Part shown: positions 12,549 through 24,893 of the stretch, piece by piece | How the letters are laid out: each line of letters starts with the position of its first letter | How positions within the stretch are numbered: position 1 is the first letter of the stretch | Source: Hydnum rufescens UP504 | Taxonomy: Eukaryota > Basidiomycota > Agaricomycetes > Cantharellales > Hydnaceae | DNA: 64,000 nucleotides | Assembly (NCBI GenBank): GCA_014904985.1 | Contig: MU129038.1 | Location: 60,983-124,982 of the forward strand | Reading direction: 5' to 3' | Translations under genes and position numbers: made by a program | Notes under the pieces: generated by a model | Told to the model about the DNA's origin: nothing | The model's database searches: none | The model's input: the letters and a program-made list of their open reading frames with translations, nothing else

Positions 12549-13121
12549 ATGCCTGACCACAATTCGCAGCTGAGGTACCATTCTGGCCAGCTTGTCTGCC
12601 ATTGTGCAGAAGACCCCCAGCCTCATTCGTAAACTGATCAAATTTCCCCTCACACATCATTGATGATTCACTGCAGCGGCCCATTATCACTCCAAAAAAC
12701 CGGCGACTAGGGGCAGGGGATTTTTTAGATGTGCGAAGTCTAACCGATGTGGATTCTGGGGTAAGTAACAGGATGTCTTCCTAGTGTGTTCTAATGGCTA
12801 TGGTGTTTAGCCTGGTCTGGCCTTGATGATGTTGCTGCTACCGGCCCCCTTGCGAGTGATGAACCACCCATCCTGCCTCCTGACTTGTTGACCTCACCCC
12901 ATCTTCTCTCCCAATCTCCCCCACCCTCCCCCAGTGCTTCGCAAGTGGAGACATGTGAGGGAGTCAGGGCCTGTCACTTGGAGGCAGAGAATGCTGCACT
13001 TCGCATGGAACTTAGTAGTCTTCAGGGCAAACTCAGTCAATGCAAGGATGACTTAAGTCTTGCAGAAGAGAAATATGATAGATTGGTTGCTGGAATTGGC
13101 AGGTTGCTTGCTGCGGACTGA
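12549..13121 (+). pseudogene. GRF zinc-finger / coiled-coil gene of K1, degraded
   Basis: Counterpart of the intact gene at 39953-40674 in K2. The start ATG at 12549 gives 19 residues up to the CHC motif (QLVCHCAEDP; FICHCAENP in K2). After a probable intron ending in CACTGCAG comes RGRGFFRC...CGFW, the second half of a GRF finger. A second probable intron (GTAAGT...TTCCTAG) lies at the same codon as in K2. A Ser/Pro-rich stretch and a coiled coil (about 12945-13115) end the protein. Decay: a one-base slip in the A7 run near 12700, loss of the conserved Trp and Asp after CGFW, and a TAG with a frame change near 12810. GRF fingers bind single-stranded or structured nucleic acids in other proteins; the role here is unknown. 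Confidence 0.65.
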
Positions 13122-14089
13122 TTTTCATGGTTTCTGTATTATGCAACACACCCCCTTGCTTACAATCCATGTGTGTGGAAATATATGCTTTACTTTGGAT
13201 TCAGAGAGCCAGGATGACAGACAAACACATATGGTGAACTACAGAGGAAGAAAAAGAAGTGGTCGATGTATGAGAAACCCCCCCCACCCCATCACTGTAT
13301 CAGCGAGTGCGGCTCATTGGGAATATACGTGAGGAAAAAATGTATGTCGGAGAAGGTCTTGGTTCAGTCGTGCTGTCAGGACCACAAAGGGGAACCATGT
13401 TAACCATGAAAACATCACAAAAGAAATGAAACTGACCTTGTTGACTATCAATATCCATCCCATTGTTTGACCCTCATTCCTTGCTATACTCTAATTCAAC
13501 ACGTGTATTCCCTGATGGGACTGAAGTGCAGAAGACGGTATGGACAATAGGAACGAAGCAAGGATGCACCAGTGACTGGTGTATGGCTTGATGCACTGCT
13601 TCCTGCCTTACTCGTCCACACTCCAAAGCTGGTCTGCTCAGTGGACCAAGTACATAGTTTGTTGGGGATGTCCACAAGGTATCGAGAGTTAACTCTTGTG
13701 AGAAGTAGCCTGTAAGGGAGATGTGAAGGGATTGGAGCGGATGAGAGGTCGATGATGAATCCATCGACACAGGGGAAGGTTGTCAAGGTAGTCCATGTGT
13801 TGAGGGTGGCACTGACCACAAGGATTGCAGGGGTGGCTGGGTGCAGCATTCCCATAACTCGATTCCGACCACCGTGAACATGCTCATCAACACCCATAGA
13901 TTTGGCAGGTGTGGTAGGAGGACCAGATACTGGCAGGCGAGAGTTTGATGGTCCCACCATAGATGTGGTGGCAACATGTCCAGATTGCGTAGAACATATG
14001 TGCATAACGAGGCTCTGGGTTAACTGGGCTGTTGGGCCTGGCGATGTTGTGCCAGCATCGGTACTTTGCTTTTCTGCATCTCCAGCACT
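13122..14089. other. No recognised gene
   Basis: A minus-strand open frame of 209 codons (13496-14125) and a shorter one are present but have no motif I recognise. They abut the truncated MYND fragment and could be its diverged 3' part or chance frames. There is a C-rich run near 13278. Confidence 0.3.
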
Positions 14090-14730
14090 TGGCAAACTTG
14101 CGAGGAGTCTTCTCCCATTTTCCATAAGTCATATTTGTGCATTGCCTAATACCACCTCGGCCCTCATCCTTGCGACATGTGTTGTGCATAATGATGCTGC
14201 CCCAGTATTGGATCTCATTGGGAAGACGGGGTAATTGCAGCTCTGAGGGAGATGGTCTGAAGGTAAAGTGTTCGACAAGGGAGAATATATTCATTGAAGG
14301 ACGTGAAGGGTCTGAAGGAGGATCAGATTGAGACGAAGTGGAAGATGAATGTGTTGGCATGGGATTTGGCTGCGGCTTGTAAAATGCCTGACATAGATTT
14401 CGAAAGATATCCCAGGAGTTGAAGGGATAGAAGAAGAACATCCTCATCTTTGTAAGGCCCTTGCTTTTGGGATGATGAGTTCACTGCAACTCCACTCTGA
14501 CTACCCACATGGGAGTCAGCAGCTTGGGCACGTGCTGCTCGAGTGGTGGCTTCTATTCCCGTAGTCGACTGCATCTAGCAAGTTTTCAGGCAAGGTGATG
14601 GGTCCGTTAACATCAATTGGACCAGTGAACATTGCGTTTGGCCCTAATTGGGGCAAGTGGTTGGCCAGTGTAGCAAGAGCAGCATGAGGAGTCACATCAA
14701 CTGTCCCAGCCATTGTGGGATCATGGCAAT
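14090..14730 (-). pseudogene. Fragment of a Mub1/SamB-like MYND gene captured in K1
   Basis: Fungal Mub1/SamB proteins are MYND zinc-finger adaptors (yeast Mub1 works with the ubiquitin ligase Ubr2; Aspergillus SamB affects morphogenesis). Visible family marks, in order: YKDEDVLL-LSLQLLGYLSK (about 14395-14460), QAFYKP in the next frame, NIFSLVEHFTFRPS, LPNEIQYWGSIIMHNTCRKD, GGIRQC, and KFAKCWRCRKAKY, the first half of the MYND finger. The expected second half (C-x3-C ... H-x3-C) is missing, and a frameshift lies near 14395. The N-terminal part of the family is also absent. It lies between two arrays of the same minisatellite. I infer a host gene piece picked up by K1; the family call rests on memory of the motif string. 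Confidence 0.6.
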
Positions 14731-14751
14731 GACCTTGGGAACACAGCAAGA

Positions 14752-14942
14752 GGGTGCCCAACACAGGCAGGCCGTGATCAGTGAGTTGGTTTGGAGTGAG
14801 AACACAGAACAAGATGAGCGCCCAACGCAGGCAGGCCACGATCAGTGAGTTGATTTGGAGTAAGAACACAGAAAGAAGAGGGTGCCCAATGCAGGCAGAC
14901 TGTGATCAGCGAGTTGGTTTGGAGTAAGAACACAGAAAGAAG
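14752..14942. repeat. Minisatellite 2, left part, split by G1
   Basis: Three units of the same ~63-bp repeat as 11774-12394. The last unit ends ...CACAGAAAGAAG, and the bases AGAAG (14938-14942) are the target duplication of G1. The array continues at 57511. Confidence 0.85.
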
Positions 14943-15490
14943 TGTAGTATAGTGATTATGTAATCGTAATGTACATACATCACGCAACTACAGGGAGCTG
15001 CCGCGGTGAGCCTGCGGCTTCTCCCATCGAATTCTACGTTGTTTTTACTCCCAGTGCGAGTCGAAGTAACATGCCGTTCATAGGAACACGAGAATACGAG
15101 AGCCAAGCAGTGAGTACTCACTATTGGCTAAGCTACTAACAAATCACCATTCCAGGTAACCCTCTGCCTTCTTCTGTTGCCCATCCACTCCACTTCCATG
15201 TGAGGCCAGGCCAAATGGGAAGTGAGATTACTACCTAGCCAGGCTAGGTAGGATCTTCGAGTTGGTCGAACTAAGGATGCACTATGAAGCGCGTCCCTTG
15301 CTACGCCCTTCTCAAACTTGCATGACCGTGCTCATTTGAGCCGCCCATATTGCCTGCCTTGCCTATTTCCCTCATATCCTACCTCCTTGCTTTCCCCTAT
15401 CATATCTCCCTACATGCTTCCCTAGGCTATGTGTTCAACTACCCTCAGTTCACGACAGTTTACTCATCCAATTCATAGTACTTTATTACA
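14943..15490 (+). repeat. G1 5' LTR (548 bp)
   Basis: Begins TGTAGTATAG and ends CTTTATTACA. It pairs with 56961-57510 over its whole length. Differences are mostly C/T and G/A changes, many at CG/TG/CA sites, for example CGTAATG against CATAATG and AACACGAG against AATGTGAG. Confidence 0.95.
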
Positions 15491-15491
15491 C

Positions 15492-15508
15492 TGGTTCCCT
15501 CTAGCTGA
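15492..15508 (+). promoter_or_regulatory. G1 primer binding site (probable)
   Basis: One base after the 5' LTR comes TGGTTCCCTCTAGCTGA. A TGG just inside the LTR is the usual start of a tRNA-complementary primer site in Ty3/gypsy elements. I cannot name the tRNA without a search. Confidence 0.45.
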
Positions 15509-15587
15509 CTGAGAGTTTGAACCAATCACTATGGGTCCTAACCAACCCTCCACTTGAAGCACCTCAAAAATCCGGACGCTACATGTC

Positions 15588-18498
15588 GTGGTTGATCCCA
15601 ACGACCCTGGAATCAAATACCACCCCACGACGCGAGAATGTCTCACTATCCCTGCTCATCTGTGGATGCCAGGTCATCTGCAGGAGATTATCAATCGTCT
15701 GGATGCCCCATTGGGCAAATATTGTCTCCCAGACACAGATGTGCCCATCATGCTCTACCAATTTCTCATGGCGTGGGCGAAGTTCTCCCCATCCATGTAT
15801 TATGGTGAGTATTTCCAGCAGGATGAGGACACTGGGGCCTGGGCCATTGATCAGGAGATGAGAGCTCTGGTCCAGACGGGAGTAGAAGTGTTACAAGCTG
15901 TAATTACAGACTCCATATGTCTAATGGGAGAGGAAAGGTACCCCTTCTACGTCAATAAAGAACATGTCCTTAGCGAGAAGCTGTGGACGTCGACTATGAT
16001 CAAGGAATTGTGCACAGCGGACAAGCTGCTGAAGTTATGGGTGGAATTGACGCTTGCGCGCTTAAAGAAACTGAAGAACCTACACCAAGGGATGCTACTG
16101 GCTACCCCTATGGTGTCCCTCACTTCCCTCCCTCCTACTCCCGACCTGCCAAAGCGCTTGAAGGAGTTGTGGGAGGACAAACACCTCCCTATATGTAAGG
16201 TTGCCCACCGAGCAGTTATGGTAGGGTGGGAGACCCTACAACGCAAAATCCAGCAAGGGGAAGAGGTCCTGTATTCACGACACCACCCGTTCATGGGCGC
16301 GTATGTGAAAAAGCTCAATGCATATGACGCAGAGCTAGATGACCATCTTGACCTCCAGCCCCTTCCACGTATATACACTGAGCTGTATGGCCTGGGGCTC
16401 TTCATACCTCCTGAGGAGGAAGCTACCCCTTCAGCCACCAATAAAGGCAAAGGGAGAGCAGTAGCTCTTGAGCGAGGACTCGGATTAGGACTTGGGAGCC
16501 CGTCAATGCCAACTCCCCCCACCGAGCCCTCTCCATTGCTCTCGGCAGCACGCTACCATGCCTCTTCAGTGGATTGGGACGCCATGCCATCCCCTCCATC
16601 TAGTTGGAAGGACATCCCCTTGGACAAAGGCCCATCACCTTCAGGGTCTACTCCTGAAGGTCTCCTCCAACAGACGCCCCCGTCAGCAATATGATGATTG
16701 GCAGGATGGTCCCAACAGGTCTCCACTATGGGGGAAAGGCTACTGAGTGCTATGTGGACCCCTACTAAAGCCCGTTCCATGTCACTGCAGACTCAAGGAC
16801 CAGAACCCCCCTGGACCCCTGCATTACAGCGGATTGCCAGGTCTCCCCCAGGGGGAGGCCATCAGGCCATGGCTTCTGAAGAGGTGGCCCCGAGTACGCC
16901 GCATACGGATTTCTTCATTGTGAAAGCTAACAACGAGTTCGTGGACGTCAACGACTACCTCTATAGGGATGCCCCTTTCCTTCCTACCACACAATGCCTC
17001 CCTCAAGCGCACCACCGCTTCGCCCACTTAATGGAGGAATCCATTACCCCCATGGCCATACTAAAGGCCCCGGGTCCTGTCCTATCTTTGGGACCCACAA
17101 TAAGCATCCTCCCAAGGGAGTTAATGGGCAAGACAGTGCCTGCATCGTCCTCAGGCACAGGATGCGTGGGGACAAGTCCTAGTCCCCCCCATGCCTCAAC
17201 ACCCAGCCCCCGAGGATCAAAGGGTGATTCTGGAAGGCCCGACAGCCCAGGAGGAGGGGAAGAACCTGATAACCTACCAGGTGGGAGCAGGGGGCCCCCA
17301 CCCCTGCCAGAGCCCCCAAGTGGTGACCTGGGGCCCGGACCCAGGGCCACAAGGCCCTAGAGGGCCACCTGTACCCCCAGGGCCTCCAGGGCCACCAGGG
17401 CCACCAGGGCCTCCAGGAGGTGCCAGTGGTTTCTTCCAGCAGCCGCAGGGGCTTATCTGGGATAACAAACTCAAGTGGTTGGTTGTTCCAGAATGGGACA
17501 GGGACCCGGAGATGGCCCTAGAGTGGATCCTAGCCTGCAATGACCTCGCTAACCTTGGCCCAGAAGTCGCGAGACTTCTCCCTATGATAGCATCGTCTCG
17601 ATTTAGAGGTGCCATAGCCTCAGCATGGCGAGCTCACTCTCATCCAATCCACACTCCCATATTACAATCCTGGCATAAGCTAGAAGATTGGGTGCTCAAA
17701 AACTATCTAGGTGATTCCTGGGTCACAGCGCAGCATCTAATGTACAGCCAGGAGACATTTCGAAGTGCAGCGCATCCCTACGAATCCCCGGCCCAATACA
17801 TCCAGCGACACATTCTCCGCGCCCATCTCTTCTACTGATTCCCGGTCAATAGCACTGAAGAGACGGCGTTGATCATGGAGAACGCCCCCCTCCCTTGGAA
17901 TCACGTACTACGCTGGAGTGAGAGGCCTCCCATCGAAGACATGCTTGCTTTAGCTAAGCAGTATGAAGACATGCTAGTACAAGATTGGGAGGACGAACGA
18001 CACCAGTGGAGGAGACGCGAATGGAGGCAGCACAAGCAAGCAAACCTCGCAGATGCCAGGAGTCCCTCCTCTGGCAGCTCAGATTCTCTCCATTCAGAAT
18101 GGGAGGATGACGAGGAAGGCACCTATGAGTACTCTGATGTGAGTATGATGCGGGAGGTTACGTCGAGAGCCTATAATGCGAACAAACACCCCTTCAAGCC
18201 CAGGAACTGAGATCAATCGAGAAAGCCACAGCTAGATCATACAGTGGCCAGTATGGGGAAAACGTATCCATACCCGCGCAATGATTCGGTCGTCAGCCAT
18301 CATAAACCTGGACAACACTGTTTCGCTTGCAGGAGCAAGAAACACTGGCTGCGTGAATGTCCCCACTATGGGGAATTCTCCAGCTGTCTGGACCGCAAAA
18401 CTTTGCGGAAAGAGCATAGACGCTATGAAACCCTGCAATACAAGGCCGCTTACGCAGTGTACATCGATGAACAAACAAACGGGCAGTCTTTTCAGTAG
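15588..18498 (+). pseudogene. gag: G1 gag polyprotein
   Basis: Structural protein. One frame runs 15588-17360, interrupted only by a TGATGA pair at 16692-16697; the next frame takes over within 17191-17360 and runs to 18498, interrupted by TGA at 17836 and 18208. The first part (to about 16400) is a helical domain of unknown type; then come Pro/Ser-rich and collagen-like GPPGPP repeats (about 17380-17420); a capsid-like region (WDNKLKWLVVPEW..., 17460-17840); and a zinc knuckle CFACRSKKHWLREC at 18320-18361, the CCHC pattern C-x2-C-x4-H-x4-C of nucleocapsids. The long N-terminal extension before the capsid is unusual. The frame change in the repeat region may be an indel. Confidence 0.8.
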
Positions 18499-18560
18499 AG
18501 GAGCAGGGGACAATTACTCCACCACCTGTCTCCAGTGTAATTAGGAAGGAGCCTACATTT

Positions 18561-21500
18561 GTGGAGACACATCCCGACCTGCTAAATAATGTAAATACAA
18601 CTGCAAAGACTTTTGGGGAGATCCCTCCAGCTGCTCGAGCGCCCCTGAGGCCGAAGAAGCCGTCAGATGAGGGAAAGGAAGATGGCCGAACCATAAGGGC
18701 TGAATTAAGCATTGAGGCAAGGGAAGCCCCCAGGGGGCCACAATTGCCAGCGATGATGGATGGGGTGTCTCACCCACACGTAATGCATGACCTGCAAAGT
18801 GAACTAACAGGAGTGCAAGTCGATCCCACCCCCGAGAGCAAATTTGCACACTCACTAGGCCAGAGGGGGACCCTTTTTCCCCAAGGTCTGAAGGAAGGGG
18901 GACGTCCCCCAGGAATAAGCACAGTCCAGTGTGTGAAGGCATGATCAATGCCTCAGGGAAGGTCTGCCTTGGGTATAATGGCCCTTAGTGTTCTGGACGG
19001 CTGCCTGGGAAGCATAGAAGGACCCGTAACGCAGTTGCACTTGGATTCAGGCGCAGACATCATGCTGCTGTCAGAGGAATGCTATCATGCCCTCCCTTCA
19101 TGACCCAAGCTCCAGAAAGGGATGAAGCTTAATCTGTTCGAGCTTACCAGCCAAGCACGAATACTAGGCTTCATCAACCTAACCTTCCTAATGCGGTCGA
19201 AGGAAGGTCAATGGCTAGAGTTCACAGAAGAAGCGTATGTCATCCCAGGGATGAACGTACCGGTCCTCCTAGGAGAGGACTTCCAAGTTAACTATGAAGT
19301 CTCGGTCCTGCGCATGGCCCAAGAGTCCACATTGTCTATCTGGCAGCCTCGAGGTGTATTTACAATACAAGCCTACTCAACTCCGCCACCTGCTTTAAAC
19401 GTGGAGATAAGACCCAGGCATCCAGAAGGAATACGAGACAGAAACGCGTACCTCGCAGCCTCGTGACGGGGCAGGACTCAGCAGTCGCGCCCTACCTCTA
19501 CCTCCAAGAAAGACTGCCTCGTAAAGGCTGCCAAGGACGTTCGTATTCCCCCGGGACATTCGGTGAAGATAGGGTTGCGAGGCCAGTTCCAAGGGCAAGA
19601 GGAATGGCTCATCAAGAAGGTCATACTTCCTTCAAAGAACAGGTACTTCCTGGCCTCTCCTTCCTGCCTGATATGATCTGACAACCCATTCCTCCTGGTC
19701 TCTAACCCTTCACCTTGGCCAAAATGGATACGAGCAGGAGACATGCTGGGGATCCTTCACGATCTGAACGAATATTTTGACAGTGGGCAGGACAAGACAC
19801 AGTTGAGGAAATTACGGGCCTATGCACTACTGGTCCAGAAGATCGCCAAGGGTTCCTTAGGTGAACAGGATTTGGCAGAAAGACCGGCCAGGCAGACAGG
19901 ACCCGAAGAGGCCATACCAGAGCCTGAGGAGCTTGATGAACTGTGGGGCCCCAAGACATTGGAGCCCCCAGATCCTATGACATATCAGGAAGAAGACCTA
20001 GAAGCAATCATCGACATCTCCCCTGATGCACCCCCAGAAATCTGGAAAAGGACCTTTGCCCTGGTCCGCAAGCGTATAAAGGCATTTGGCTTCGATGATC
20101 ATCTCAGGACGCTGGAGACGATAGCCAAGATCCGTTTGAAAGAAAGGGTGGACCCTATTTCTCTGCCCATGTATGGAGTGTCCCCAGCAAAAAGGAAGGT
20201 GATCGACGAACAGATGGAGAAGTGGATCAAGCAGGAGGTCGTAGAGCCTTCTAAGAGCCCGTGGGGCACGCCAGTAGTCATAGCATACCGGAATGGGAAA
20301 CCTAGGTTCTGTGTAGACTACTGCAAGTTGAATGCTCAGACCATCCCTGATGAGTTTCCAATTCCCCACCAGAAGGAGATCCTGCAGGCACTATTGGGGG
20401 CGCAAGTGCTATCAGCAGTGGATGCACTGAGCGGATTTCATCAGATGAACATGGAGGACAAAGATAAGGAAAAGATGGTGTTTCGTTCTCATTGGGGACT
20501 GTGGCAGTTCAAAAGAATGCCGTTTGGACTGTGCAACGGCCCCCCCATCTCTCAAAGACTTATGCAGTCAATCCTATCACCGTATCTCTGGATATTCACC
20601 CTGGTCTACATTGATGACATAGTCATCTACTCGAGATCATACGAGGATCATCTGGAGCATCTCGACGCAGTACTTCAGGTGTGTGAAGAAGCCCACCTGA
20701 CCCTAGCACCAAAGAAATGCCACTTCATGTATACTTCGATACTGCTACTAGGGCAGAAAGTGTCAAGACTAGGCTTGTCTACACACAAAGAGAAAGTCCG
20801 CGCAGTGGTCGACCTGGCCCGCCCCTCCACATGCTCCACCTTACAAATGTTCCTAGGAATGGCCATCTATTTCTCGCACTATATCCCATTCTACTCGGAT
20901 CAGGCAGCCCCTTTATTCAACCTACTCAAAAAGGACAGCCCTTGGACATGGGAGGCAGAGCAGGAGTGGGCCTTCCAGGATATCAAGGAAGCATTGACTC
21001 AAGCCCCAGTTCTCAGCCACCCAATGCAGGGACTTCCTTATCGAATATATTCGGATGCTTTGGACATAGCAATAGGAGCAAGCCTGCAGCAGGTGCAGCC
21101 CTTAGAGCTCAAAGATCTGAAGGGTATGAAACTATACGAACGAATAAAACTCGCATATCAGAAAGGGGATCCCATACCGAAGCTAGTACGACAAGCCTTG
21201 AAGGCAACGAATGATGTTCCAGACCCAGGGTCTTGGGCACAAGAATTTGAAAAGACGATCATTTTCGTTGAACGAGTCATAGCGTACTGGAGCCAATTAT
21301 TGAAGAGCGCCGAGAGGAACTACTCCACTATGGAACGGGAGGCCCTAGGAGTCAAGGAAGCCCTAGTCTGCTTCCAGCCATTTATAGAAGGAGAGAAAAA
21401 CATAATCATCACGGACCACTCAGCGTTACAATGGGCTCGGATGTATGAGAACACCAACAGACAACTAGCGGCGTGGGGGGCAGTGTTCGGAGCATTCCCA

Positions 21501-21743
21501 GGGCTCGAAATCGTACATCGAGCAGGAGTGACCCACTCAAACATCGACCCTCTATCGAGGCTGAGCAGGATTCTGCCGCACCAGTCGCCCGTGGAGGATC
21601 CGACGCTACCTCTACCAGCTTCACTACCCAATCAACCCCTACAAGCATGGGAGACGAACCTGGAGCGAATGCCAGCGCAAAAGGCAGTATTCCTAACAAT
21701 GAGGGCACAGTCCAGGATTGCACTGGAATTGGAAGGAGCGTGA
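18561..21743 (+). pseudogene. pol: G1 pol: protease, reverse transcriptase, RNase H
   Basis: One frame throughout. An aspartic protease with HLDSGADIMLLS lies at about 19040-19080. The reverse transcriptase includes LPMYGVSPAK, FCVDYCKLN, SAVDALSGFHQM and the catalytic YIDDIVIYS (about 20609-20635). RNase H starts near YRIYSDALDIAIGA (about 21040) and includes ITDHSALQW. Internal stops are TGA at 18942, 19101, 19464 and 19674, with a further TGA at 21741; no TAA or TAG occurs in this frame. RT uses the canonical Y-x-D-D. It lies in a different frame from the second half of gag, as usual for gag-pol. Confidence 0.92.
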
Positions 21744-21761
21744 AAGGGCAAATGAAGCTCC

Positions 21762-23416
21762 ATGACTACAGAAGAAAGGTTAGAGAAGGAAATGTCGCGG
21801 GCCGTGCAAGAGAGAAGTAGGAGAGCCAACCCTCCAGGAGGGGAATGGCTCCCTCACGGCCTATCTATCAGCATAAGCCCAGGAAGACTCCAGGCCTTTG
21901 TAGATGGCTACAAGGAGGACCCAAGCTTCAGCCGAACCTGGGGGGCTGCAGAGCCAGAGGGAGCAGAAGTCTCAGCTGCCCAACGGTTTTATAAGTTGCC
22001 AGAAGGACTGCTCACATTCCGCGACGCGGATTGGGTAGCCAGGTTATGTGTCCCGAGATCGGAAACCCAACGCCTGCTACAGGAGACATGACAGCCCATG
22101 GGAGAGTGCTCACGCAGGCTCATCACATCTCTACCACCGCCTAGCTGCCCGGTTTTACTGGCCCAGGATGTGGGCTGACATCATCCAGTTTACAAGGACC
22201 TGCGACGTATGCCAGAAAATGAAGCCCGACAAGTGGGGGCCTAATGGCAAGCTGCTGCCCCACTCAATTCCGCTACTACCCTTCGAGGTCGTCTCACTGG
22301 ACCTTATCACGGGTCTCCCCAAATCGCTGGGCCACGACGCAGTGCTGGTAATTGTGGACAAACTCATGAAATACGTACAATACATCCCAACAGTCTCGAT
22401 GCTGAAACAGGAAGGATTCACCAAACTATTTGTCAACCATGTGGTCTACAAGTATGGTATACCCAAACGAATGATTGCGGACAGGGACGCGCAGTGGGCT
22501 AAAGCCTTCTGGGCTTCGGTAGCTAAGCACTTGGATCTAAATCTCCTGCTCTCAACCTCACACCACCCTCAGACCAACGGGCAGACAGAGAAAGCCAACG
22601 ACATGCTGGAAGTAGCACTTAGGGCATACATTGCAAACGATAGGGGAAGTTGGGCACAGTGGCTGGGACCCTTGGCATTAGCTTACAACTCCACCCCTCA
22701 CTCCTCTACAGGATACTCGCCCAATTTCCTTCTCATGGGCTATTCCCCCACACGGGAGCGCAGGCCATTGACCCCATCCCATGAGGGATACAGCGCCTCT
22801 TCGCACACAGCGCGGCCGCGACTCCCTTCATCGAGGAATTGGATGTTCACCGGGCTAAGGCGAGAGACACATTGGCGCAAGCGCAAGCCAGGCAAGTGCA
22901 GGCATACGATGCGAAGCGAAGAGAGGAGGAATTCAAGGAAGGGGATGAGGTCCTCCTCAATCCTCATTCCCTAGAATTGGTGGATGTTAAAGGTACGGGA
23001 TGGAAGCTCCTGCAGTGGCGCGTGGGCCCTTTTACAGTCACCGAAAAGATAAACCCAGTCGTCTATTGTTTGAACATCCCACTGGAATATAAGCTGCACC
23101 CCATCATTAATATCCAGCACCTGACAAAGTACTATAGAGCCCCAGATGAGAGTGAACAAGTGAAATTGCCTGACTTAAGAGAACTAGCAATGGAAGAGGA
23201 ATACAAGGTGGAAAAAATAGTAGGGCATCGCTACAACTCTAGCCAGAGGTGTAAAGAGTACTTAGTGCATTGGAAAGGATACAGCCCGAGCATGACACAT
23301 TCGAGCCCAAAGGTGCCCTCCACAACGCGTTCTCAAGACTAAGGGAATACAGAGGGAACATGGCCACCAGGGGCCCTGATGAAGCCGCAGGCGGAGATCC
23401 TGGAGCGGAGATATGA
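21762..23416 (+). pseudogene. int: G1 integrase with C-terminal chromodomain
   Basis: Continues pol. The zinc-binding HHCC region ends CDVCQKMKPD near 22230. The catalytic core has SLDLITGLP (D), IADRDAQW (D) and HHPQTNGQTEKAN (E), the D,D-35-E triad. It is followed by a GPFTVTEK-type C-terminal domain and a chromodomain, YKVEKIVGHRYNSSQRCKEY then LVHWKGYSP (about 23200-23290), that would target heterochromatin marks. Frame changes occur near 22088, 22830 and 23285, so it is not functional. The chromodomain puts G1 among the chromoviruses. Confidence 0.92.
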
Positions 23417-24885
23417 GCCATGAGTATACAATGAGGCGGCGCCCCACCTATCTCAGCCAACCCCACCATGCCATCCGACCAGGAGTTGTAATGACACTTA
23501 GGAATCTGGGAGGGCCGCTGCTATGCGATGCCGGGAAAGAACATGGACTGTGACGACTATGACCACGAGCAATACACAGATTGGTCGGACAACCCTGCAC
23601 AACCGCCTGGCGGTAGTCCCAGCCTCCCCTGCTCAGCACGATTCTTTGACTATGAGATACGCTCTCTCAATCTCCCGGGCCCCCTCCCAAGGGTACAAGG
23701 ACTTCCCCCCTACCACCGCGATCCGTATGGCTACAGCTGGGCAGATCTGGACGAATGGGGGCATTTAGGGAAGTTCAACTGGACGATGAGAACTCAGCTC
23801 CTCCTGACGAGTAGCCCCTTCCCCATACACCGAGCCTGTATTCCACTGGATCTCCACTCCTTTGACTTCGACCCACGTTCGCACCTCATCCCTTCCACCG
23901 GCCCCAGGCCCGACCTTTTCATGCTAGCCGCTGTGGAAGATAAAAACATCCAGTATCAGAAAATGTGAAATCACACCACTTCCAGCCATTGGAGGATCAC
24001 ATGACCAATTACGAAACTAATTACGGCTACGCACGGAAATCGAATTCGTTCTATAACTCCGTCAGTTTTGATCGGAGAGGTACGCCCATATAACTCTTAG
24101 AAAGCTACGATTCACACCTTTCGAACGGTACCAAACACAAGTCAAATGGACCAAAACTGCACTCTCCAGGCCAATTTTACTACCAAAATCTGGGATTTCC
24201 AGTAAAAAACGAATTTCTCCATCAGTTCGCATTCAATCCTCTCGGAACAACCGCGCCTAGAAAGATATAAAAAATCCACATCCGACGGTACTGAGCATGC
24301 GAAGAACAGATCAAAACTGAACTCTACAGAGCAATATTACTATCAGAATCAACACCCATCAGTAAAAAACGAATTTCTCTGTCAGTTTACACCAGATCTT
24401 CTCGGAATTACCGCGCCCAGAAAGCTGTGAAAAATTCGCATCTAATGATACCAAGAACGTCTATTACGGATGCAAACTGCTGTTTCTGCATCGAATCCCA
24501 TCCTATGCACTTGTCCCCATTATCAACCAACAACAAAACACCTTAACCACTGGACTATGCTCAAATTAATCTCCAAAACCCGGAGATATCCTTTCATTTC
24601 GCCTCCAGAATGCTCCACATGGTCAGTGACCACATGCTCCAAGCATTCCACATGCTCAGCAAATTGGTGACATCACCCCCCCCTCATGATTCCTTTTGTT
24701 CTCTTTATGAATGACATCACTATGACATCACTCCTCATGATTTCTTTTGTTCTCTTTATGAATGACTCAGCTATGACCGCATTATTACATCATCTTGTTA
24801 TTTTTCTTTTGTTCTCACATATGACTCACATATGACTCACCCATGGGGGAGTCATATTTCTTAAACACAGCCACCTTCAGAAAGG

Positions 24886-24893
24886 TATAAAAG
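24886..24893 (+). promoter_or_regulatory. TATA box in G2 5' LTR
   Basis: TATAAAAG, followed after about 20 bases by a pyrimidine-rich stretch suited to transcription initiation. The same box is kept in the 3' LTR at 54120-54127. This is the probable promoter of G2 genomic RNA. Confidence 0.65.

Noticed and set aside
16698..17360. Independent gene after the first G1 ORF
   Set aside because: Same frame as 15588-16694, separated only by a TGATGA pair; treated as one gag frame.
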